Origin: Ashinkailepas kermadecensis
Lineage: Eukaryota; Arthropoda; Thecostraca; Neolepadidae
Length of the DNA stretch: 64,000 nt
Direction: 5' to 3'
Assembly (NCBI GenBank): GCA_034440615.1
Contig: JAOTOM010004386.1
Coordinates: 124,001 to 188,000 of the forward strand
Part shown: one piece after another, positions 23,499 to 35,765 of the stretch
How the letters are laid out: each line of letters opens with the position of its first letter
Numbering within the stretch: position 1 is the first letter of the stretch
Program-made: the position numbers and the translations under genes
Notes under the pieces: generated by a model
What the model saw: only the letters and a program-made list of their open reading frames with translations
Database searches by the model: none
What the model was told of the DNA's origin: nothing

Positions 23499-24059
23499 GT
23501 ATGGTCGCCGCTGCATTTCTTCTACGATTGCAATCTGCATTGAGTGCTGGTCAACATCTCGGGTTCCTTCACTCAGTTTTGAAGCATGTGTTGCCGGGAT
23601 GATTATTTACCGTGAGCTACTGGCACAAAGCGTGCCGAAAATTCTGGGTTTTGTGTCGTGAAAATCTAAAAATTTTCCGTTGGATCTCTTGCATTTTGAT
23701 TCTTAAGAGGGCGACCCCGTCCCCCCTTCCTGCGCTTCTGGAAACTACTGAAACTCTGAATATACTTTGCTCATCGATATTCCCTCATCTTTCTAAACGT
23801 CGATGAGCTTATTTGTAGTTCATATAATTTGTATCACTTATATTTAATTCACTAAGTTGATTGAAATAGCCAAAGCACTTCGCCACTCAAGGCAGTCTGG
23901 CCGGATCCAGATTTACTCGATTCCAAATACGACTGTTAATGTGAGCTGTTCATGTGGCCGAGGTCCGGGGACAGGCTCGAGTCAATCTATATATATCATA
24001 GTATGTTGTCTATACTAGCATAGTATGATATGTATACTAGGATAGTATGCTATGCATTC

Positions 24060-24080
24060 TGGCATACTATATGCTATGTA

Positions 24081-24175
<95 letters not shown>

Positions 24176-24182
24176 ATACTAT
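24060..24182. repeat. TATATG/TA microsatellite
   Basis: Interrupted TA and TATATG repeats about 100 bp before the acceptor at 24282. Translations are Tyr/Ile low complexity. Confidence 0.95.
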
Positions 24183-24282
24183 GTGTTTTTCCCATAATAT
24201 TACGGTTGAGAGACGAGCACACCACCCCCTGACCACCCACGCCCAGCAGTGCCGCGACTGCGATGTGCTCGTGCCCCGACAG

Positions 24283-24419
24283 GTTCCACAGTTCCGGCAC
24301 GGTCAGCGAGCTCACGATCACGCCCAGCACCGACCTGGACTTCGGCACTCTGCAGTGTGTCGGCGCCAACGACATTGGAGATCAGCAGCAGCCCTGTCTG
24401 TTCGACATCGTCGCCGTCG
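24283..24419 (+). CDS. Sidestep-like exon: second half of Ig5
   Basis: The exon follows CGTGCCCCGACAG. Its first base completes AG|G (Arg), and it ends in phase 1 at G|GTGAGT. It encodes 45 whole codons. 'SELTITPSTDLDFGTLQCVG' gives the E-F strands with the F-strand cysteine, and 'ANDIGDQQQPCLFDIVAV' gives the G strand with a second extra cysteine that can pair with 'PAC' in the previous exon. This four-cysteine arrangement, 'N-x-I-G-x-Q-x-x-P-C-x-F', is typical of Sidestep Ig5. A TATATG repeat lies about 100 bp upstream in the short 784-bp intron. Confidence 0.92.
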
Positions 24420-25500
24420 GTGAGTGCCCCGGGCCAGACTGTGCACGTGCCGAGAGCACCAGTGTGAGCGCTCTGAGCCAGCCGCCGGCCTCGGGATGCC
24501 ACCATCAGGCGGAACCTCATCGAAATGTTGGCGTCACTGGGTCTCTCCGGGCGCGGAGAAGGCGGCGGATCGAGCGAATTTAAATCGAACTCGTAGGTCG
24601 GCTTCTGTAGACGGCCGCATATAGCGACTGTGCAGAGCGCTGTATCGTGCGTTGTGCGCGCTAGCGTTCACTCACCGTATGCTCGCGGTTATAATTATTG
24701 GTGATTTCCAGTTTCGTGGTGGGCATATAATGTTGGCCGGTGACACATTGGCCACATAGTCATGAAGGCCCGGGTGTGTAATTGTTTCCACAGTCGTGCC
24801 ATGTCATCGTTACGAAGACAGCTTTCCGACTGTAGTGGAAGCACACGCACCCCTTCCCAGCCGTATGGTCGGGACTGATGGGCTCCGCTGGCTTGGTGCT
24901 GATTTGCCCTGGATGAATGGTTGAACGGGCCGCGATTTGATTTCCGGCTTTGTGTTTATCGCCCCTTTCTACATCACGTCACACAGTTGACGAGTCACAC
25001 CAGCTCATGGAAACAATAAATATATGTTCATCTACGCATTGCAGGCCAGTATTTCGTGTCGCAAAGCACTAATCACCTCGTTCGCGACCGAACACGCTTG
25101 CTCAATGTTCGCGTGTACGTACCGCCGGACGGCTGCGGACACGCACAGCAGACCTGCTGTGAGCGCCCCCCCCCCCCCACCACACACACACCCACTCCCA
25201 CACTTCGGGGGAAAGCCGGCAGACCCACCGCCGTAGACCGTTCAGCCGCAGTTAAATTGCGCATCGCATGACAGCCAGACACAGGTTTCAAATGCAGGTT
25301 TTACGTGTTTGGATGGCACGTAATACTCTCGTTCATCATGAACATCGTTTTTTTCCGTTATAAACATCGTTATGAACATCTATATATATTATCGTTATGA
25401 ACATCGCGTGAACAGTTGAACTGCTGTACCGGTGTAGCTATCAGAGGACAGCAGTGCACGAGGAGGATACACGATCGATGCCGTGTTCAACGTTAGTGTT
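24420..25500. other. 5' part of the Ig5-FN3 intron
   Basis: No gene is recognised. There is a short C run near 25167-25178. Confidence 0.5.
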
Positions 25501-25518
25501 ACTCGTGTTTTGGCAGGA

Positions 25519-26005
<487 letters not shown>

Positions 26006-26257
26006 TCTGGAAGACGGATTATGGTCGCAGCTGCACACCGACAGGCACATACATCACCTGCTGAACGTCTCCGTGCGGGTGAACTTCGCGCGTTGGCCGC
26101 GTGCTGTCTCACACCTCTCCCCGATCACACCGATCCCCTATCAACCGCTAGGCGGCATCGGGTGTAAAGAGTGTATCGTGTGATGATGCGATGGGTGTCG
26201 CTGTGTGACTTTATGCATGCCGTTCGCTGCGACATAATACTGCGGGCGCTGGCGTTG

Positions 26258-26906
26258 CCGCGTGTGATGTGGCCAATGGTGTCGCGTACGTCATGGCCCG
26301 CGCTAACCTCCAGTTCGTGTGATGTGGCCAATGGTGTCGCGTACGTCATGGCCCGCGCTAACCTCCAGTTCGTGTGATGTGGCCAATGGTGTCGCGTACG
26401 TCATGGCCCGCGCTAACTGCCAGTTCGTGTGATGTGGCCAATGGTGTCGCGTACGTCAGGCCGCGCTAACCTCCAGTTCGTGTGATTTGGCTAATGGTTT
26501 CGTCATGGCCCGCGCTAACTGCCAGTTCGTGTGATGTGGCCAATGGTGTCGCGTACGTCATGGCCCGCGCTAACCCCCACTTCGGAGGAGTGGGGGAAAG
26601 GGGTGGTACGTATGGCCCGCGCTAACCTCCAGTTCGTGTGATGTGGCCAATGGTGTCGCGTACGTCATGGCCCGCGCTAACCTCCAGTTCGTGTGATGTG
26701 GCCAATGGTGTCGCGTACGTCATGGCCCGCGCTAACCTGCCAGTTGGTGTGGTGTGGCGATGGTGTCGTATGGCCCGCGCTAACTGCCAGTTCGTGTGAT
26801 GTGGCCAATGGTGTCGCGTACGTCATGGCCCGCGCTAACCTCCAGTTCGTGTGATGTGGCCAATGGTGTCGCGTACGTCATGGCCCGCGCTAACCTCCAG
26901 TTCCAG
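26258..26906 (+). repeat. 55-bp minisatellite, about 12 copies
   Basis: The unit contains GTGATGTGGCCAATGGTGTC, GCGTACGTCATGGCCCGCGC and TAACCTCCAGTTC. Several copies have internal deletions, and one is interrupted by a G/A-rich insertion near 26580-26606. Confidence 0.93.
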
Positions 26907-27633
26907 GCGTCATTCCAGTTGGTGTGGTTGGCGATCGTCGTCATTTACTGTTGCCATCTGCGACTGGTCTGGTCTGTTGGACCAGACCAGACGCATCTGG
27001 ACCAGACCAGTACCGTCCGGACGCTGGTCTGGTGGGACCGCTGGCGCTGCTGCGACTTTTTACCATCGGCGACATTTGCTTAACATCTGCGACTCTGTGG
27101 CCTTGTGACCGAGTTTAGATTGATAGTGCGGTCCAATGATTTTGCTCTTGTAGCTACTCCTGGGTTAAGGAGTGTCGTTTTGTATACTTTTGCTGGGCAG
27201 TTGTCTGCCGCTGCTGTTTGTTTAGCACGTATCACGATGTATCATGGGTGCAATTTATTCCCACATGATCAGGCTTGTGCTAAGTAACCTCAAAGTTTCC
27301 CCACCATCAACAATGCATTGTCCCCCAGAAAGAGGAATATATCAAGGTATCTTTCCATCACCGAAAAGCAACGCCGAAAGCCCTCGACTTCGTCGCTTCG
27401 CAAGGCACCATCATTGACCAAACAGTGATCTAACGCCACTTAGATCTCCACCTTGATTCATGTACTGTGTGGTCTGAGCTTGTGCTTCTGCCCTGTTACC
27501 AATGCTGTCCCCTATACTGCCATCCGTTGACATTGTCGGCTTTCGATTGTCTTCTATTGATTTGTGTCAGTGTATCTTGGCGCATGCATCACTGCCACCG
27601 TTCTGGCCGCGCTCACGAACACCCCTCCGGCAG
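26907..27633. other. 3' part of the Ig5-FN3 intron
   Basis: No separate gene is seen. A local direct repeat of GGACCAGACCAG occurs near 26980-27010. An alternative FN3-exon acceptor, TTTGTGTCAG, lies at 27561-27570. Confidence 0.5.
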
Positions 27634-27948
27634 CCAACCCGGTGGGGGCTCCGGAGACCCCCACGCACTGCTCCATCCGCAACCGGACGCAGGCGTCACT
27701 GCACATAGTGTGCGCGTCCGGCGCCAGCGGCGGCTACCCGCAGCTCTTCCACCTGGAGGCGTACCAGGCGCAGACGCACGTGCTGCTCTCCAACCTGACC
27801 AGCCGGCGGCCCGAGTTCGTGTTGGGCAGTCTGGCGCCGGGCGAGGCGGTGGTGGTGCACGTGTACTCTGTGTCGGACCGGGGCAAGAGCGGTCTGGTCA
27901 CCCTGGAGGCCGACACGCTCAAGGTGGCCGAGCTCAAGACCCGGCAAG
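27634..27948 (+). CDS. Sidestep-like exon: fibronectin type III domain
   Basis: One exon carries the whole FN3 domain, 104 whole codons. It starts after CACCCCTCCGGCAG with two bases completing GCC (Ala) and ends in phase 1 at G|GTCAGT. 'PTHCSIRNRTQASLHIVC' contains the cysteine pair and N-x-T sequon seen in Sidestep FN3 domains. 'GGYPQLFHLE', 'FVLGSLAPGEAVVVHVYSVS' and 'GKSGLVTLEAD' follow the FN3 strand pattern. An upstream acceptor, TTTGTGTCAG, with the exon starting at 27571, is also phase-compatible and would add 21 mostly hydrophobic residues. I prefer 27634 because it gives the normal short linker between Ig5 and FN3. Confidence 0.9.
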
Positions 27949-28035
27949 GTCAGTCGATGAGGGGCATTTCATGTGCAATGTTGCCACAATGACACACGTA
28001 CCACCGACACATACATATGAATGTATATGCATTTA

Positions 28036-28095
28036 TATATATATATATATATATTTATAATATTTATTTATTTATTTATTTATATTTATGTTTAC
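28036..28095. repeat. TA then TTTA microsatellite
   Basis: A TA tract followed by about seven TTTA units, just downstream of the FN3 exon. Confidence 0.9.
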
Positions 28096-28255
28096 GTTTA
28101 CATTTCATGCCATAGCTTCTACATTTAGAGTAGGACCTGAAACCTGTTCATGACTGCAAAAAGTAATTGCGTGCTTTATTCTGTCATTTCCGTCAATTAT
28201 GTCTCACCACACTAAGCGTATAATGGATTTAAACCACAACAATATGTCCTTTGGG

Positions 28256-28352
28256 TAAGGTGGCGGGAGGGTGGCGGGACACCCTCCTGATCCTGTAGGG
28301 TGGCGGGAGGGTGGCGGGACACCCTCCTGATCCTGTAGGGTGGCGGGACAGG
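28256..28352 (+). repeat. Tandem duplication with GGGTGGCGGGAGGGTGGCGG
   Basis: A unit of about 43 bp is present twice, plus a partial third. Each contains runs of three Gs and an inverted CACCCTCC that could pair with GGAGGGTG. Confidence 0.85.
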
Positions 28353-28472
28353 CTCAGCTTTCTAATTTTCATTTTGAACATACTTTATCGAAGTTTCCTT
28401 TAAATGCATCCATTTTGTATTCGAAGGAAATGTTTCCCGGTGGAACTTGGCAAGTCGCAAGTTTGCGGCGTG

Positions 28473-28620
28473 TCACGTGACCTGCATGCCCCGGGGGCTG
28501 GTCAGTCGGCCGGTCCAGTGTCGGTGTCACATGAATTGTCACGTGACATGCATGCCCCGGGGGCTAGTCAGTCGGCTGTCCCAACGTTGGGGTCACAAGA
28601 AATGCCACGCTGAGCGGCTG
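28473..28620 (+). repeat. 73-bp tandem duplication
   Basis: CACGTGACCTGCATGCCCCG with GGGGCTGGTCAGTCGGC is repeated as CACGTGACATGCATGCCCCG with GGGGCTAGTCAGTCGGC. Confidence 0.8.
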
Positions 28621-29391
28621 TTCGGCATTAGTTAAGCGAGGCAGTTGAGGTCAGAAAGGACGCACGATGTCACCTGCAGCGCCGTTTCGCGACAATTCGA
28701 CACCGTGCACGTGTGAGACGTGAAGGTCGGCACGTGCAGTTGTGAGGCACGTGCACAATGCTCGTCGGAGGAGCTCACTTTTGGGAAAGGCGCAACAAAT
28801 CGGATGAAGCGGATTGGTGTCCGAGGTGTTGATGTCAAAATCGTGTGCATGTTCGGAGTATAATTTGTCACCTCTCCTCCCCACCTGTTCCCATGCGCGA
28901 TATATGTGATTTGTTTACTCGATTCATTACATTCGCTAACTTAGCTTTCCATTATATATTTGCTTCTCCGAACAGGTCCATCAGCGGGCTCATTCGAGAC
29001 CGAACGAGCTCGGTTGTTTCAAGAGCAAGTAGCGGGGAAGATCTAAGGTGTTGAGTAAGAGCAGATGGTATGTCGGCACTGGCGCGCCCACACGGCGCCC
29101 CGCACCAAGCCACCCGTGACCCGGAATTTATGTCGCCACCAGTTGCCAAGAAGGGCAGCTGCAGTCGATCCACAAGTTGCCTGTCGACAGCAATGGGCCG
29201 CCTGAGATTGTGCCGGCGGCACAGAAGACTTATAGCCCGTCTCATTTACACTAGCCCGGCTATTACCTTCGCTCATTTACACCAATGACGTCTTTTGTCG
29301 ATGGCGGCCATGAAATGTTGTTTTTATTCTCTCAGCATGGTTCTGGTGCGTTGTTTAATTTTCCGCAGCCACATCAGGTAATTCCTGTTCG
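28621..29391. other. Unannotated intron sequence
   Basis: No gene, RNA or transposon protein is recognised between the tandem duplication and the large satellite. Confidence 0.5.
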
Positions 29392-29399
29392 ATGTTAAT

Positions 29400-32300
29400 A
29401 TACGAAGCTGCCAATGTGCCGCACACTGCCATATCCCTGCCGTCCTGGAGCTGCCAATGTGCCGCACACTGCCATATCCCTGCCGCCCTGGAGCTGCCAA
29501 TGTGCCGCACACTGCCATATCCCTGCCGTCCTGGAGCTGCCAATGTGCCGCACACTGCCATATCCCTGCCGTCCTGGAGCTGCCAATGTGCCCCACACTG
29601 CCATATCCCTGCCGCCCTGGAGCTGCGAATGTGCCGCACACTGCCATATCCCTGCCGTCCTGGAGCTGCCAATGTGCCGCACACTGCCATATCCCTGCCG
29701 CCCTGGAGCTGCCAACGTGCCGCACACTGCCATATCCCTGCCGTCCTGGAGCTGCCAATGTGCCCCACACTGCCATATCCCTGCCGCCCTGGAGCTGCGA
29801 ATGTGCCGCACACTGCCATATCCCTGCCGCCCTGGAGCTGCCGATGTGCCGCACACTGCCATATCCCTGCCGTCCTGGAGCTGCCAACGTGCCGCACACT
29901 GCCATATCCCTGCCGTCCTGGAGCTGCCAATGTGCCGCACACTGCCATATCCCTGCCGCCCTGGAGCTGCCAATGTGCCGCACACTGCCATATCCCTGCC
30001 GCCCTGGAGCTGCCAATGTGCCGCACACTGCCATATCCCTGCCGTCCTGGAGCTGCCGATGTGCCGCACACTGCCATATCCCTGCCGTCCTGGAGCTGCC
30101 AACGTGCCGCACACTGCCATATCCCTGCCGTCCTGGAGCTGCCGATGTGCCGCACACTGCCATATCCCTGCCGTCCTGGAGCTGCCAATGTGCCGCACAC
30201 TGCCATATCCCTGCCGCCCTGGAGCTGCCAATGTGCCGCACACTGCCATATCCCTGCCGCCCTGGAGCTGCCAATGTGCCGCACACTGCCATATCCCTGC
30301 CGTCCTGGAGCTGCCAATGTGCCGCACACTGCCATATCCCTGCCGTCCTGGAGCTGCCAATGTGCCGCACACTGCCATATCCCTGCCGTCCTGGAGCTGC
30401 CAATGTGCCGCACACTGCCATATCCCTGCCGTCCTGGAGCTGCCAATGTGCCGCACACTGCCATATCCCTGCCGTCCTGGAGCTGCCAATGTGCCGCACA
30501 CTGCCATATCCCTGCCGTCCTGGAGCTGCCAATGTGCCGCACACTGCCATATCCCTGCCGTCCTGGAGCTGCCAACGTGCCGCACACTGCCATATCCCTG
30601 CCGTCCTGGAGCTGCCAATGTGCCGCACACTGCCATATCCCTGCCGCCCTGGAGCTGCCAATGTGCCGCACACTGCCATATCCCTGCCGCCCTGGAGCTG
30701 CCAATGTGCCGCACACTGCCATATCCCTGCCGCCCTGGAGCTGCCAATGTGCCGCACACTGCCATATCCCTGCCGCCCTGGAGCTGCCAAGTGCCGCACA
30801 CTGCCATATCCCTGCCGCCCTGGAGCTGCCAATGTGCCGCACACTGCCATATCCCTGCCGCCCTGGAGCTGCCAATGTGCCGCACACTGCCATATCCCTG
30901 CCGCCCTGGAGCTGCCAATTGCCGCACACTGCCATATCCCTGCCGCCCTGGAGCTGCCAATGTGCCGCACACTGCCATATCCCTGCCGCCCTGGAGCTGC
31001 CAATGTGCCGCACACTGCCATATCCCTGCCGCCCTGGAGCTGCCAATGTGCCGCACACTGCCATATCCCTGCCGCCCTGGAGCTGCCAATGTGCCGCACA
31101 CTGCCATATCCCTGCCGCCCTGGAGCTGCCAATGTGCCGCACACTGCCATATCCCTGCCGCCCTGGAGCTGCCAATGTGCCGCACACTGCCATATCCCTG
31201 CCGCCCTGAGCTGCCAATGTGCCGCACACTGCCATATCCCTGCCGTCCTGGAGCTGCCAATGTGCCGCACACTGCCATATCCCTGCCGTCCTGGAGCTGC
31301 CAATGTGCCGCACACTGCCATATCCCTGCCGCCCTGGAGCTGCCAATGTGCCGCACACTGCCATATCCCTGCCGCCCTGGAGCTGCCAACGTGCCGCACA
31401 CTGCCATATCCCTGCCGTCCTGGAGCTGCCAACGTGCCGCACACTGCCATATCCCTGCCGCCCTGGAGCTGGCAACGTGCCGCACACTGCCATATCCCTG
31501 CCGTCCTGGAGCTGCAACGTGCCGCACACTGCCATATCCCTGCCGCCCTGGAGCTGGCAACGTGCCGCACACTGCCATATCCCTGCCGCCCTGGAGCTGG
31601 CAACGTGCCGCACACTGCCATATCCCTGCCGTCCTGGAGCTGCCAAGTGCCGCCACTGCCATATCCCTGCCGTCCTGGAGCTGCAATGTGCCGCACACTG
31701 CCATATCCCTGCCGTCCTGGAGCTGCCAATGTGCCGCACACTGCCATATCCCTGCCGTCTGGAGCTGCAATGTGCCGCACACTGCCATATCCCTGCCGTC
31801 TGGAGCTGCCAACGTGCCGCACACTGCCATATCCCTGCCGTCCTGAGCTGCCAATGTGCCGCACACTGCCATATCCCTGCCGCCCTGAGTGCCAATGTGC
31901 CGCACACTGCCATATCCCTGCCGTCCTGGAGCTGCCAATGTGCCGCACACTGCCATATCCCTGCCGTCCTGGAGCTGCCAATGTGCCGCACACTGCCATA
32001 TCCCTGCCGTCCTGGAGCTGCCAATGTGCCGCACACTGCCATATCCCTGCCGTCCTGGAGCTGCCAATGTGCCGCACACTGCCATATCCCTGCCGTCCTG
32101 AGCTGCCAATGTGCCGCACACTGCCATATCCCTGCCGTCCTGGAGCTGCCAATGTGCCGCACACTGCCATATCCCTGCCGTCCTGGAGCTGCCAATGTGC
32201 CGCACACTGCCATATCCCTGCCGTCCTGGAGCTGCCAATGTGCCGCACACTGCCATATCCCTGCCGTCCTGGAGCTGCCAATGTGCCGCACACTGCCATA

Positions 32301-32745
32301 TCCCTGCCGTCCTGGAGCTGCCAATGTGCCGCACACTGCCATATCCCTGCCGCCCTGGAGCTGCCAATGTGCCGCACACTGCCATATCCCTGCCGCCCTG
32401 GAGCTGGCAACGTGCCGCACACTGCCATATCCCTGCCGTCCTGGAGCTGGCAACGTGCCGCACACTGCCATATCCCTGCCGCCCTGGAGCTGGCAACGTG
32501 CCGCACACTGCCATATCCCTGCCGTCCTGGAGCTGCCAACGTGCCGCACACTGCCATATCCCTGCCGTCCTGGAGCTGGCAATGTGCCGCACACTTCCAT
32601 ATCCCTGCCGTCCTGGAGCTGCCAATGTGCCGCACACTGCCATATCCCTGCCGCCCTGGAGCTGCCAATGTGCCGCACACTGCCATATCCCTGCCGCCCT
32701 GGAGCTGCCAATGTGCCGCACACTGCCATATCCCTGCTGTCCGGG
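29400..32745. repeat. 43-bp satellite array, about 78 copies, open in all six frames
   Basis: The unit is CTGCCAATGTGCCGCACACT followed by GCCATATCCCTGCCG and (C/T)CCTGGAG. Because 43 is not a multiple of three, each frame reads a 43-residue super-repeat, and the unit has no stop in any of the six frames. Open frames above 1,100 codons therefore appear on both strands. They lack any domain and are not genes. Variants cluster: CCGCCCTGG types dominate about 30640-31400, CCGTCCTGG types dominate about 31900-32330, and single-base deletions concentrate between 30780 and 31900. The array sits in the intron between the FN3 and membrane exons. Confidence 0.97.
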
Positions 32746-33459
32746 AGCGAAACTCTCCTTTCGAAGTGCATTGTCATAGCCTATCAAACCGCACAGTAGG
32801 CTCTTCCGTTCTCAATATCTGACGCGGTGCTGGCCCACAAGATGACGTATCTCCTCTGCTGAACACGAGCGTCATCGCAGGTATTTACCAATATAGAACA
32901 AGGATCCACCGCAAGCCAAGATGGCACTGAGACCAATTTGTGTTATTTTGTGTTGTTTTTGTTTTTGTTTCTATGTGTGTTGTTTTTGGGGGTTGGGTGA
33001 GTTATATGTGAAACTCCAGTGTCTTAAAATTCTGAGTTAGTGTGGCAGCAAGAGAAACTTCGGTACATTGTCCCCCGCCCATCACCGACAAATTTACAAC
33101 CCATAAAAATGTAAACAAATTTACAGCCCGGAAATGGGATCCAAGCCCTCAAAAATGTCGGACTACAACGTGATTTCGAAGACGGAAAGGGGCTCAAAAT
33201 ATGTTAGAGTACATTGAACGCACTGGAAAAGCTTCGGGCGTTGGAAGCAATGTTAGTTCCTCCTGTCGGAAGTCCTCTGCCTTGCTTCCACGCTTATTTT
33301 TCCCGAAGGAGAACATTTTATGCGAAGAGCTGCGACCACGATCTAAAGCTTCTCTTCACGACCGCTATTTGTCGTTCAATGACGTTCCCATCCTCAGATT
33401 CACCCATTCCACCTCAATAGATCCACACAGTTAGCACTGCCGCTCCTGGTCGTGCTTTA
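32746..33459. other. Unannotated intron sequence
   Basis: No gene is recognised. A T/G-rich stretch lies near 32937-33000. Confidence 0.5.
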
Positions 33460-34200
33460 ACCCTTTCCGGTATTTCCGGTCAGGTTCTCACACCCCGTCT
33501 CGGGGGGGGTGTCGATAAATGCCCCCTCTAATATCCAAACTAAGCGTCACATGAAAACGAAAGAGGTGTCATTGGAAAGCGCTCGACGAGTAGGGTCCGA
33601 AACCACCCCAACATTGTATCCCCAAAAGTGACGTTACTAGGGGGTCTATGTGATCACGACTGACATCATGTTTTTGGCTCTGGGGAGTTCATGTTGGGTG
33701 AGATTTAAAAAAAAAATTATTTGGAATGAGAAAAGAAAGGCGAAATCGACCATGACCCTAATTTTGTCCACCAAAACATCGCTTTTGGGAATTTTCAAAA
33801 TCTTGGGTTTCAATTTTCTTTGATTTTTCATTTCTAATGGGTAGAACGGACCTCAACACGTTGTTTGAAGTCAACTTGCTCTCATAAAAATGCTTAGTTC
33901 AGCCAGAATCTTCGATTTTAGCCGTAATGGGCAAATATGCAAAACTAATGTCATCAAAAACGAAAAATCAACAATTCATACAGAGCGTTTCATTGCATTC
34001 CTAAAGATAAGTAAACGCTGAAAGTTTCAATCAAATATCTTCATCCGTTGAAGCGTGACGACTGGTTGGACTTTTTTGGTAGTGACCTCATTTGACCTAC
34101 AATAACTCGTTGACCGTAGATTACCTGACCCCAAAATTTTCACACAAAATGCCAAATTGATGTGGAAAAAGGTACGCGAAATTTCGGCGCGCTACCGTGC
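33460..34200. repeat. Probable old dispersed repeat (ACCCTTTCC family)
   Basis: TTTAACCCTTTCCGG with a downstream CACCCCGTCTCGGGG hairpin resembles TTTAACCCTCGCATTGCGG with CCCCGCGGAGTGTGGGG near 55352-55400. The 3' part (AGTGACCTCATTTGACCT, then TTTTCACACAAAATG) resembles 20037-20095. The matches are short, so the family is tentative. No protein is encoded. Confidence 0.35.
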
Positions 34201-35701
34201 GCCGTTTCTTTTCACTATCCGCGGAAATCCTCAGGGGGCGTAGAAGGACCCCTCTAAACGGGATTATCAGTCACACCTCCAGATCCAACCATCCGCCCCA
34301 ATCTATCGCGATCCACCCCGCCTGCTGACCTCGTGACATCCGGTGACCTACCTACGGCCACACCATGACCTCATGATATGACCTTTCCAAGCCCGTCATC
34401 GGCCACGGTAGCGACCGGCCGAACTGGATTTAGTCGCCGGGCCGACCGCCAGCCGCCGCTACGCCAGCGCCTACCGTCCGCCAGCTGATAATACCTATTG
34501 ACTGCGGGTAATTTAGCATCTCAGCAATATCTGATTACACCGCTGAGATTGGACTGGCTCTGGCCAGACTATCAGCCCACGGGGTGCTGTCTGGCTCCGC
34601 TGCGCTCCGACCAGTTGCCATGGGCGATGACCTTATGGTGTGGCTTCTGCAGGGCCCCATCGGTCACCACCTGGCCGTGACGGATGACCTGATGGTGTGG
34701 CTTCTGCAGTGACCTATCGATCACCACCAGGTCGTGATAGCGGTGCACGCTGAAGCCTGTGCGATGTAGAAATAGCGCGCTCACGTGCAGGAAGAGTGTA
34801 TGGAAGCTGTCAGGTTTTTTTTAGCAGTACTTCATCCGACTGTAGAACAATGCTGGTCAATCTTTACCTTTGGTTGTGTCTGTCTACACAGCATGCCTGC
34901 GGGGGTTTATACACACGGGTGGGGATGGAGAATCACAGGTGTTGTTTCCACAACACCAACCACAGCAGCGGCCACATCGACCTTGTCTGAGTTTGCATTG
35001 TTCAGCCCTCTTTGCAACTGTAACATTCTCCTTTGGAAGCACGAACCTGGAAATTTGCGACGGCCACTTGATATTGTTCTTTCACCTATGGATATGTATG
35101 CCAAGCAGTGTGCTGCAAACTGTCTTCGAATTTGCCAACCATGGGATCGCCAGAAATATAGGAAGTTGATGTCGTTCAGTCGCTCAACCACAATGGCATT
35201 TAAATGGTGCCACCAGCATCGCGCATCACTTGCACAGCATATCATGGACGGCTTTCTTGCCACTAGGCTTTCTTCTTGAGACTAGTGCACTAGTCTCAGC
35301 ATTGTGTACCATGCTCAGCATGTCTCTGCTGGTATCAACATTGTGTACCATAGATGCACGCACCACACATTACAAGTATCACAGAGGCACTTCTTAGCAT
35401 TACGTACCACGCCCGGCATGTCTTTACTAGTCTCATCATTACGTCCTATTGGGGCACGCAAATCTAGAAGCATTGTAACCAAATTTAGCCACGTGCAAGG
35501 CATTAGTATGGTTTCTATGCGGTGTGAGAGCTCGTGTGTGCTCATCACATGGACTCGCTCCCCTTGTAATTAATTCGGCCCTGTTGCTGTCATTGCATCG
35601 AGGGCATGAGCAACTGGAGTTGGAAAGAGCAGCTGCACCAAGAAGTCGCGATGCTCGTCACGCAACGCGACTTGGTTAACGCAGATTCGCATTTCCATCT
35701 C

Positions 35702-35765
35702 GATTGATTGATTATTTGGGCTTAAGGACGCGCCGACTACATGGTCATTTGGCGCCCAGCATTTC
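35702..35765 (+). repeat. Short dispersed repeat (GGGCTT family)
   Basis: GATTATTTGGGCTTAAGGAC, GCGCCGACTACATGGTCATT and TGGCGCCC align with 37801-37860 over about 50 bases at roughly 70 per cent identity by eye. Confidence 0.55.

Noticed and set aside
26258..26906. Array seeded by the FN3 exon
   Set aside because: The 55-bp unit does not align with the exon or either splice junction.
29324..32822. Open frames of about 600 to 1,140 codons on both strands
   Set aside because: They translate a 43-bp tandem repeat that lacks stops in every frame. No domain, signal peptide or codon bias supports any of them.
34785..35279. + strand frame of 164 codons
   Set aside because: The composition is not protein-like, no motif is present and there is no supporting context.
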